A DNA stretch of 64,000 bases from Stackebrandtia endophytica (GTDB lineage Bacteria; Actinomycetota; Actinomycetes; Mycobacteriales; Micromonosporaceae). Below the pieces are notes generated by a model. That model saw only the letters and a list, made by a program, of their open reading frames with translations. It had not been told where the DNA came from and made no database searches. Made by a program: the position numbers and the translations under genes. Of the stretch, positions 54,923 through 64,000 are shown in pieces. The stretch spans positions 4,526,001-4,590,000 of the forward strand of contig NZ_VFOW01000001.1 of assembly GCF_006716355.1 (NCBI RefSeq), given 5' to 3'. Position 1 is the stretch's first letter; each line of letters begins with the position of its first letter.

Positions 54923-55639
54923 TCATCGTATGGCGCCAAGCAGTGAATCGGGGGCCGGCAGCGGTGTCGAGGCGTCGACGATCGCACCGTCGCGAAGGAA
55001 CACGACCCGGTCGGCCCAACCTGCGTGGCGGGCGTCATGCGTGACCAGCAGGCCCGCCGCGCCGGCGTCGCAGCGGCCGCGCAGCAGTTTCAGAACCGCC
55101 TCCCCGGTTCGGGAGTCGAGCGCGCCGGTGGGTTCGTCGGCCAGGATCAATCGGCGATCACCGACCACCGCGCGGGCGATCGCCAGTCGCTGCTGTTGTC
55201 CCCCCGACATGGTTTCGGGGAAGCGATCGGCGAGGTTCTCGATGCCCAGATCGACCAGACAGCGGGTCGCGGCCTGCCGGGCGGCACGCACCGACGAACC
55301 GTCGAGCTCCAGTGGAAGCGCGACGTTCTCGACGGCGGTCAGGCTCGGGATCAGGTTGAGGTCTTGAAACACGTATCCGATCGAACGCCGTCGCAGGCGC
55401 GCGAGTTGTTTGCGGGACAGCGAGTTCAGGAGAGTCCCCTCGACGAGGACATCGCCGCCGGTGGGGATGTCCAAACCCCCGGCCAGGTTCAGCAGAGTGG
55501 ATTTTCCCGACCCGGAGGGGCCCATGATGGCGACGAGTTCACCCGGTTCGACCGCGAGACTGGCGTCCCGCAGCGCGTGAACGGCCGCCTCATCGGTTCC
55601 GTGGATTCGGTGTACCCCGACAAGCCGAAGCACCGTCAT
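54923..55639 (-). CDS. ABC transporter ATP-binding protein (MacB/LolD type)
   Basis: 238 aa. Walker A GPSGSGKST, Q-loop YVFQDLNLIP, signature MSGGQQQRLAIARA, Walker B LILADEPTGALD and H-loop LLVTHDARHA are all intact. This subfamily partners FtsX/MacB permeases. No permease gene lies nearby. The ATG overlaps the padR stop (ATGA), so the two are coupled. Confidence 0.93.
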   Translation of the reverse strand: MTVLRLVGVHRIHGTDEAAVHALRDASLAVEPGELVAIMGPSGSGKSTLLNLAGGLDIPTGGDVLVEGTLLNSLSRKQLARLRRRSIGYVFQDLNLIPSLTAVENVALPLELDGSSVRAARQAATRCLVDLGIENLADRFPETMSGGQQQRLAIARAVVGDRRLILADEPTGALDSRTGEAVLKLLRGRCDAGAAGLLVTHDARHAGWADRVVFLRDGAIVDASTPLPAPDSLLGAIR

Positions 55640-56217
55640 GAATGAGTGGACTCGTGTGCGTCGGTATCGGCCTCCACCGTCGTCTGGCTCGGGATCACCG
55701 GATTTCGAGCCTCTCGTACCAGGCTGGCCTCACAGTGGTCGAGCCAGCGGACCTCGGCTTCGGCACGGAAGATCATGGATTCGAGAATGAGCAGCCACGC
55801 GGTATCGGTGTTGTCTGACTGGTTCTTCAACCGGGTGTATTCCTGAAGAGCCCGGATGGTCGCCATGCGTTGAGCCTGAACCACACCCGAGATGTCCACC
55901 CCCGGTGTCGTCAACGCCAGCGCGAGCTTGATGGCCAGCTCGTCGCGGGGCCGGTCGGTCCCGGACACCGGTGTGGAGAACCACACCGCCAACGCCGCGC
56001 GCCCGGCGTCGGTGATTGAGTAGGGGCGTTGCCCCTGTTGGTTCTCCGGTAGGGCGCGAACCAGGTGGTCTCGCTCCAATCGGGTCAGGGTGGTGTAGAC
56101 CTGGCCGATGTTCAACGGCCATGTGGCACCGGTGGATTCCTCGAACGCCGCGCGCAGTTGATATCCATAGGCGGGTCCGCGCTCCAAAAGAGCGAGCAGA
56201 CCGTGTTTGACACTCAT
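55636..56217 (-). CDS. PadR-family transcriptional regulator
   Basis: 193 aa. MSVKHGLLALLERGPAYGYQL, NIGQVYTTLTRLERDHLV and YSITDAGRAALAVWF are the PadR winged helix; a C-terminal coiled-coil dimer domain follows (Vir_C type). A full-strength SD AGGAGGTCAC precedes ATG 56217. Two inverted repeats upstream are operator candidates. Confidence 0.93.
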   Translation of the reverse strand: MSVKHGLLALLERGPAYGYQLRAAFEESTGATWPLNIGQVYTTLTRLERDHLVRALPENQQGQRPYSITDAGRAALAVWFSTPVSGTDRPRDELAIKLALALTTPGVDISGVVQAQRMATIRALQEYTRLKNQSDNTDTAWLLILESMIFRAEAEVRWLDHCEASLVREARNPVIPSQTTVEADTDAHESTHS

Positions 56218-56235
56218 GGGGTGACCTCCTCGAGA

Positions 56236-56310
56236 GGTATGCGAACCTCATGGGGGGTGCATACCGAGTATCGCTCATTCTGGCTGACATATTGCCTACC
56301 AGGTAGGCAA
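56236..56310. promoter_or_regulatory. Two inverted repeats upstream of padR
   Basis: TTGCCTACC-A-GGTAGGCAA (56292-56310) is perfect. GGTATGC (56236-56242) and GCATACC (56259-56265) form a second dyad with a 16-nt spacer. Both lie between padR and its promoter region. Confidence 0.6.
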
Positions 56311-56436
56311 GGTGCAAGCGAGTCGCCCTGAATCTGACCGAAGGTCGGCTCATTCCGCCTTGTCGGCCGGTGTAACCGGTATCGTCGCCGAGTCCGCCGT
56401 CGCGTCCGTCCTACGCGGTGTGTGGCAACCGCGATG

Positions 56437-56859
56437 TCACCGTGACCGTCCTGGGAACGGGACGGTGGACGGTGACTCTCCCAGCGCGCGGCGCCATCGT
56501 GCTCCGGCGACGGCGCTTTCCGCCAACGCCTCCACCGCGACCCGACGCGCCTCGCCCTCGGTGTCGGCCAAGACCGATCGCCAAGCTTGTGCGCAGCGCT
56601 GTTCGGCCAGTGTAATGGCTTCCACCGCGGTGTCGGCATCGACCGGTTCCACCGGCAGGGTGTAGACCGGCTGCATCGCGGGGGCCTCGACGTTCTGCTG
56701 ACTCAACCACCCCGTGACCCGGTCGCGCAGGTCACGGTGTCGGCGCTCCGATTCCCGCGCGACGTCGGCCAGCTCGTCCGACAGGTGAGGACCGCTGTCG
56801 CCGTAGGTGAAGATCGCCTCGTATTCGGCGATGATTCCCGGATCCAACTGGTTAGCCAC
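56437..56859 (-). CDS. DUF4439 ferritin-like protein
   Basis: 140 aa, starting ANQLDPGIIAEYEAIFTYG, with helical acidic segments (SDELADVARESERRHRDLRDRV). The pattern matches the DUF4439 ferritin-like family that precedes rimP in actinobacteria. The function is unknown. GTG 56859 overlaps the upstream lipoprotein gene by 8 nt, so the two are probably translated together. Confidence 0.8.
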   Translation of the reverse strand: MANQLDPGIIAEYEAIFTYGDSGPHLSDELADVARESERRHRDLRDRVTGWLSQQNVEAPAMQPVYTLPVEPVDADTAVEAITLAEQRCAQAWRSVLADTEGEARRVAVEALAESAVAGARWRRALGESPSTVPFPGRSR

Positions 56860-57313
56860 CGATGGCCCCCAAAACGTCGCTGTGGCTGGCGCGGCACGCC
56901 GCTATCTCTCCGAGCAGAACCGCGAACTCCGGTGTCGTCTCCAGACAGGCGTCGGTGGCCTGTTGGGTGCCTTCGGCCTCGAGCCGGTTCAACGTCGGCA
57001 AGAGGTCACCGTCGACGTCGGCGGATCCTTCGGGCACGTCGACACCGATGATCCGGGCCAGCTCGCCGGCGTGCGCCAGGTGGTTGTCCCTCAACATCAC
57101 GAGGGTGGCGTCATTCGGGGCCCCACCGTCGACGGCCGCGGTCAATCTGGCGATCTGGTCGGCGGCGAAGTCCAGGACCGGCTGCAACACGGGGGTCTCG
57201 TCGACGACGGCGACCTGGTCCCGAGACAGAAGAGAGCAGCCGCTCAACGTCGCCGCTGCCGCGCCGAGCAGCACGACGCGCCGGGTATGACCGGCCATAT
57301 GCGAGAGAGACAC
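56852..57313 (-). CDS. Putative lipoprotein next to DUF4439
   Basis: 153 aa. The signal peptide ends in lipobox LSGC (about residue 26), then helices including DFAADQIARLTAAVDGG. It pairs with the DUF4439 gene upstream of rimP. CACACT lies exactly 6 nt before GTG 57313; ATG 57298 is an alternative start. The function is unknown. Confidence 0.8.
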   Translation of the reverse strand: MSLSHMAGHTRRVVLLGAAAATLSGCSLLSRDQVAVVDETPVLQPVLDFAADQIARLTAAVDGGAPNDATLVMLRDNHLAHAGELARIIGVDVPEGSADVDGDLLPTLNRLEAEGTQQATDACLETTPEFAVLLGEIAACRASHSDVLGAIGG

Positions 57314-57436
57314 CGAACAAGTGTGACAGGCGGTGTAACCGCGACCCCCGCCAGCCGCGCCGGTGCACGTGACCGATTAGTCGGATACCCTCGCCGTGAG
57401 ACAGGACCGGTAAAGATTCTGGGGGTAGCACAACAA

Positions 57437-57931
57437 ATGAGCGATTCGACCCGGCGGCGTATCCAGGCGGTGATCGAACCCGTTCTGGTCGCCGACGGCT
57501 ATGACCTTGAAGACCTGAAGGTCTCCAAAGCAGGCCGCCGGACGCTGGTGAGGGTGCTCGTCGACCGGGATGGCGGAGCCAACCTCGACGCGATCGCGGC
57601 GGTGTCCCGGAATCTGTCGAAGGCGCTCGACGAATCCGAGGCCGCCGACGGGCCGTTCGCGGCCAGCTCCTACACCTTGGAGGTCTCCTCGCCCGGAGTC
57701 GACCGTCCGCTGAAGCTGCCGCGTCATTGGCGACGTAACATCGGCAGGCTCGTGGAGGTCGCCGTCGGCGATGACACCGTGTCGGGGCGGATCCAGGACG
57801 CCGACGACGAGGGCGTCGCATTGCTGATCGCCGACCAGACGCGCACGATAGCCTACGGTGACCTGGGGGCCGGGCGTATTCAGCTGGAATTCTCCCGCTC
57901 TGCCGGGAATGAGAAAAAAGAGGAGGGGTGA
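57437..57931 (+). CDS. rimP: Ribosome maturation factor RimP
   Basis: 164 aa. The N-terminal domain has VADGYDLEDLKVSKAGRRTLVRVLVDRDGGANLDAIAAVSR (recognised by its ..L..VE.... and VD.DGG positions) and the SPGVDRPLK motif. The C-terminal SH3-like domain starts RRNIGRLVEVAV. It is required for 30S maturation. ATG 57437 begins MSDSTRRR; the frame is open earlier. nusA follows within 3 nt. Confidence 0.93.
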   Translation: MSDSTRRRIQAVIEPVLVADGYDLEDLKVSKAGRRTLVRVLVDRDGGANLDAIAAVSRNLSKALDESEAADGPFAASSYTLEVSSPGVDRPLKLPRHWRRNIGRLVEVAVGDDTVSGRIQDADDEGVALLIADQTRTIAYGDLGAGRIQLEFSRSAGNEKKEEG

Positions 57932-57934
57932 GCG

Positions 57935-58990
57935 ATGCATATCGATCTCGTGGCGCTGCGGTCACTCGAACGTGAGCGCGACATCCCGTTCCACACCATC
58001 ATCAACGCGATCGAAAGCGCTCTGTTGACCGCCTACCGGCACACTCCCGGTGCCAATTCGGCGGCGCGCGTCGATATCAACCGGGACACCGGTGCGGCGA
58101 CGGTGTACGCCAGGGAGTTCGACGCCGACGGCAACGTGGTCCGAGAGTGGGACGACACTCCCGCCGACTTCGGACGTATCGCGGCCATGACGGCCAAACA
58201 GGTCATCATGCAGCGCCTGCGCGAGGCCACCGACGACGTGAACTTCGGTGAGTACGCCGGCATGGAGGGTGACATCGTCACCGGCATCATCCAGGCGCAC
58301 GAGGGCCGCGCGGAGAAGGGCATCGTGGTCGTCGACCTCGGCAAGATCGAGGCGATGCTGCCGCACGTCGAGCAGGTGCCCACCGAGGACTACTCGCACG
58401 GTCGCCGACTGCGTGCTTCGGTCATTCAGGTGACCCGGGGCGCACGGGGACCTCAGATCACCCTGTCGCGGACCCACCCGAACCTGGTGCGCAAGCTGTT
58501 CGCCATGGAGGTTCCCGAGATCGCCGACGGCAGCGTCGAGATCGCGGCGATCGCCCGTGAGGCGGGTCACCGCACCAAGATCGCGGTCCACGCGAGGGTT
58601 CCCGACCTGAACGCCAAGGGCGCCTGCATCGGTCCGATGGGCTCGCGGGTTCGGGCGGTGATGAGCGAATTGGACGGCGAGAAGATCGACATCATCGACT
58701 ACTCCGACGACCCGGCCCAGTTCGTCGGCAACGCGTTGTCTCCGGCGAAGGTGGTGCGTACTCAGATCCTCGACGCCGAGGAGCGGGTGGCCCGCGTCAT
58801 AGTCCCGGACTTTCAGCTATCGTTGGCAATCGGGCGCGAAGGTCAGAACGCGCGGTTGGCGGCGAGGTTGACCGGGTGGCGAATCGACATCAAGTCGGAT
58901 GCCGCGCCCGATGCAGACAGTGGTCAGAGCAAGATGATGCCGGACTCCCCGCCTGAATTCGAGGTGGGAGCAGGCGGCGTCAGCGCTTAG
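57935..58990 (+). CDS. nusA: Transcription termination/antitermination factor NusA
   Basis: 351 aa. The N-terminal domain ([26 protein letters not shown]) precedes the S1 domain ([17 protein letters not shown]...[19 protein letters not shown]) and two KH domains ([41 protein letters not shown], read by GPxGxR and GRxGQN). The acidic C-terminal repeats of E. coli are absent, as in other actinobacteria. SD GGAGGGG precedes ATG 57935. Confidence 0.96.
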   Translation: MHIDLVALRSLERERDIPFHTIINAIESALLTAYRHTPGANSAARVDINRDTGAATVYAREFDADGNVVREWDDTPADFGRIAAMTAKQVIMQRLREATDDVNFGEYAGMEGDIVTGIIQAHEGRAEKGIVVVDLGKIEAMLPHVEQVPTEDYSHGRRLRASVIQVTRGARGPQITLSRTHPNLVRKLFAMEVPEIADGSVEIAAIAREAGHRTKIAVHARVPDLNAKGACIGPMGSRVRAVMSELDGEKIDIIDYSDDPAQFVGNALSPAKVVRTQILDAEERVARVIVPDFQLSLAIGREGQNARLAARLTGWRIDIKSDAAPDADSGQSKMMPDSPPEFEVGAGGVSA

Positions 58991-59004
58991 GGGTAGTATT
59001 TCTG

Positions 59005-59346
59005 GTGGTCCGTCGCGCGGAGGTTGTCCGCACGTGTGTGGGTTGCCGTAATCGGGCGTCGGCCACCGAGTTGCTGCGTGTCGTTGCCATATCTGGCGCT
59101 GAAGCTACGGGGTATCAGCTGATTCCTGACCCGTCGCGCAGGTTGCCTGGTCGAGGCGCGCATCTCCACCCCGATACGGCCTGTCTGACGCAGGCATTGC
59201 GAAAGCGCGCTTTTGGGCGTGCTTTGCGACTGTCGGCGGGAATGGATGCGACAGCCTTGGAACGTTATGTCATCGATAAGAACTCGGCGACTCGGAACGT
59301 CGATGGTGGACACAACGGTGTTCACCCGCGAAAGCAAGGTAGGTAG
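59005..59346 (+). CDS. ylxR: YlxR-family RNA-binding protein
   Basis: 113 aa. RTCVGCRNRASATELLRVV and GRGAHLHPDTACLTQALRKRAFGRAL are the DUF448 core, with CxxC. YlxR sits between nusA and infB in most bacteria and contacts RNA and, in some, RNase P. TAGTAT (58994-58999) lies 5 nt before GTG 59005. Confidence 0.92.
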   Translation: MVRRAEVVRTCVGCRNRASATELLRVVAISGAEATGYQLIPDPSRRLPGRGAHLHPDTACLTQALRKRAFGRALRLSAGMDATALERYVIDKNSATRNVDGGHNGVHPRKQGR

Positions 59347-59408
59347 ACCGGACATGAGCACACGATGAAGCTGTCAAATCAATGACCAAGCATCAAGTGC
59401 ATAGTTGA

Positions 59409-59437
59409 GGTCGGCGGGCCGGATGCCCGCACGACCT
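59409..59437 (+). promoter_or_regulatory. Hairpin before the infB start
   Basis: GGTCG and CGGGC pair with GCCCG and CGACC around CGGAT, with small bulges. It lies just upstream of the infB SD (GAGGAG 59444-59449) and may modulate translation. Confidence 0.3.
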
Positions 59438-59453
59438 CGAGATGAGGAGTGCA

Positions 59454-62390
<2,937 letters not shown>

Positions 62391-62398
62391 CGTGACAA

Positions 62399-62427
62399 CC
62401 GGCGGCGGCCTTCGCGGTCGCCGCCGG
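62399..62427 (+). terminator. Terminator after infB
   Basis: A 9-bp perfect stem (62399-62407 with 62419-62427) extends inward with GCC/GGT. It starts 9 nt after the infB stop. Confidence 0.7.
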
Positions 62428-63107
62428 CTCCGCTTCCCAGCGAACTGACAGGGCTGTCTCACGCCCGTTCATCGCTTCGGGTGATGAGGTGCGCGTCCGC
62501 CGGAATGGTGGAACGCCACCGATTCCGCGACGCGTGGCCGGGTACGAGGCGGCCCTTCGGCGTGCCGGGACCCGACCGAGTCATCGAGGGCGGCGCTCCC
62601 TTCTCAGTCGCTCGGCGGTGGATGTCGCCTGTTCGTGAGCTGGGGCTCCGGGCGGAGGCGCGCGCCGCCGATGCCCCTGGTGTCGGCTGTAGCGCTGTTC
62701 CCGCCGGCAGCCGAGACACCGGGCGTTGGTTGTCGCCTTATCCCTGGGCGATCTTCGATTCCGGGGTAGGTCGGATTGTTCCCGGTTCGTAGCCGCTTCG
62801 GCGATGCCGGGACGGGCGGCCGATCATCATTGTCTACAGCGGACGATTTGTACCGGGGGGCAGTGAATCCGGTGGCGATCACGAGCCGGCCACCGCGAGA
62901 TGATGCGGGGCGGACTCGATGGGCCGACCACCGTGTCGAGGATCGTCGGCTTGGAATGTCGGTGGCGCGGCGGTGCGGGTCACGCGCGAATAGAACCCTT
63001 GGCGGGCAACGCAATCGAGAATGTGAAGGCCCGCTGTCGTGGGGTCGGCCGTCGACCACTAGCCTTCACGGTCACTATCGATGAATCGTGGTCTTGGAGG
63101 ATCCGCT
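62428..63107. other. Gene-poor interval after infB
   Basis: About 680 nt with no gene I can support. Short frames on both strands (e.g. 62459-62719 minus, 62481-62792 plus) are Arg/Pro/Ser-rich and look random. rbfA, truB and DUF503, usual after infB, are absent here. Confidence 0.6.
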
Positions 63108-63548
63108 GTGGACAATGCCGCCCTGTTTCGTGCCACCATGAGAGCCGTGGCGTTGGGGAACGCCGATGAGGCCATCGCACTGGAAGAGCAGATCTCGGAT
63201 GCCGACCGAGAGGCCTACCACCTGCATGTGACCGCGATGTTCGCCGCCCTGGTGCAGCACTGGTTCCAGGAGGACTCCTCACACCCCGCCATCGTCAAGT
63301 TCGTCAACGGTCTGCGGCAGGAGTACGCCGAGGCCAATCCGCCGATTCGCTCGCTGATGGTCGAGGGACTGATCCGAGTCGTGTTCGGTGAGGAGCACTT
63401 CCTGGCCGAGATTCCCCTGGCGGAACAGCTGCGCAGTCAGTTCCTCGTGATCCGCACGATCATCGAGCAGTCGCCCGATCTCGTCGAACAACTGGACGAG
63501 GTCTTGGACGCGGCCGCAGAACTGGCGGGCATTTGGGCGCGGGCATAG
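63108..63548 (+). CDS. Hypothetical protein, helical
   Basis: 146 aa, all-helical by appearance (NAALFRATMRAVALGNADEA, MFAALVQHWFQED, EQLRSQFLVIRTIIEQ). No family is recognised. The start is GTG 63108, with TTGGAGGA (63095-63101) 6 nt upstream. It converges with orn. Confidence 0.75.
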   Translation: MDNAALFRATMRAVALGNADEAIALEEQISDADREAYHLHVTAMFAALVQHWFQEDSSHPAIVKFVNGLRQEYAEANPPIRSLMVEGLIRVVFGEEHFLAEIPLAEQLRSQFLVIRTIIEQSPDLVEQLDEVLDAAAELAGIWARA

Positions 63549-63560
63549 ACCCGTGCCGAT

Positions 63561-64000
63561 TCAATCGTCGAGGGCCTCGGCGATCGCGGTCGCCTCGGCG
63601 ACGTCGGGGCCGGGTTGCGCCACGAACACCGCCTGCCGGTAATACCGGAGCTCCTTTATGCTCTCCCGGATGTCGGCCAACGCTCGATGGGCCATTCCCT
63701 TGGCGGGTTGGCCGAAGTAGACCCGCGGGTACCATCGGCGGGTGAGTTCCTTGATCGACGACACGTCGATCATCCGATAGTGGAGGTAGTCGTTCAGGGT
63801 CGGCATGTCCCGGGCGAGGAAACCGCGATCGGTGGCGATGGAGTTCCCGCACAGTGGTGCCGTTCCCGGCTCGGGAACATAGGTGCGTATATGGTCCAGA
63901 ACCCGTTTCTCCGCCTCCGCGACCGACACCGTGGAGCGCCGGACCTCCTCGGTCAACCCGGATGACGCGTGCATCTCCTGCACGATCGGGACCATGGAGT
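63561..64000 (-). CDS. orn: Oligoribonuclease, 5' end beyond the window
   Basis: About 146 codons are visible of an expected ~200. [76 protein letters not shown] (cited by CGNSIxxDRxFL and [12 protein letters not shown]) and [20 protein letters not shown] are DEDDh exonuclease regions of Orn, which degrades 2-4-nt RNAs and pGpG. The N-terminal DExE motif lies outside the window. Confidence 0.94.
   Translation of the reverse strand, partial: SMVPIVQEMHASSGLTEEVRRSTVSVAEAEKRVLDHIRTYVPEPGTAPLCGNSIATDRGFLARDMPTLNDYLHYRMIDVSSIKELTRRWYPRVYFGQPAKGMAHRALADIRESIKELRYYRQAVFVAQPGPDVAEATAIAEALDD

Noticed and set aside
62459-63084. Several 60-150-codon frames after infB
   Set aside because: Codon use is random-like, with no motif, SD or conserved start.

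Overview
The window is a 64 kb stretch of a high-GC actinobacterial chromosome. Evidence is the GC-rich third codon positions, a conserved actinobacterial gene order (smc-ftsY ... ffh ... proS-rpsP-khpA-rimM-trmD-rplS-lepB-rnhB-DUF2469-dprA-comM-yraN-xerC ... rpsB-tsf-pyrH-frr-cdsA-rlmN ... DUF2631 ... dxr-rseP-ispG ... map ... rimP-nusA-ylxR-infB ... orn), three tandem type I signal peptidases and DUF2469/DUF2631/DUF4190/DUF4439 proteins. A relative of the Glycomycetales/Micromonosporales is plausible; the species cannot be named from the sequence alone. I see no insertion sequence, prophage, CRISPR array, rRNA or convincing tRNA.

Layout. 1-3.4 kb: the C-terminal part of smc, then ftsY. 3.4-9.0 kb: an accessory stretch with an APH-fold kinase, a phosphoesterase/LysE pair diverging from a CGNR regulator, a MarR/cupin pair, and an ammonium transporter. 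9.2-10.8 kb: ffh. 10.9-11.6 kb: gene-free repeats. 11.6-17.6 kb: amidohydrolase, P1/DmpA peptidase, ornithine-cyclodeaminase-like protein, P-type ATPase and a DUF4190 protein. 17.6-30.3 kb: translation, secretion and DNA-processing core (proS to xerC). 30.3-33.1 kb: class V aminotransferase, M23 peptidase, proline/glutamine-rich membrane protein. 33.4-41.0 kb: rpsB, tsf, pyrH, frr, cdsA, rlmN and a large DivIVA-domain repeat protein. 41.1-48.0 kb: DUF2631, an MBL-Rieske fusion, a lipoprotein, a TetR/MMPL divergon and purU. 48.0-54.0 kb: dxr-rseP-ispG, a membrane protein and map. 54-57.3 kb: small unknowns, a PadR/ABC-ATPase pair without permease, and a DUF4439 pair. 57.4-62.4 kb: rimP-nusA-ylxR-infB. 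62.4-64 kb: a 680-bp gene-poor stretch, a small hypothetical and truncated orn.

The core genes serve ribosome maturation (rpsP, khpA, rimM, trmD, rplS, rimP, nusA, infB, frr), co-translational export (ftsY, ffh, three lepB, rseP), isoprenoid and phospholipid precursor synthesis (dxr, ispG, cdsA) and DNA processing (smc, rnhB, dprA, comM, xerC). Two features recur. Many genes appear leaderless, with a TANNNT-like hexamer exactly 6 nt before the start codon. Most transcription units end in long, nearly perfect stem-loops without a U tract. Points of most interest are an MBL hydrolase fused to a C-terminal Rieske domain, a DivIVA-type repeat protein of 685 residues, an M23 peptidase frame that never closes and runs antisense through two genes, a three-copy heptamer sitting on two divergent -10 boxes, and the absence of rbfA/truB after infB and of glnK/glnD after amt.
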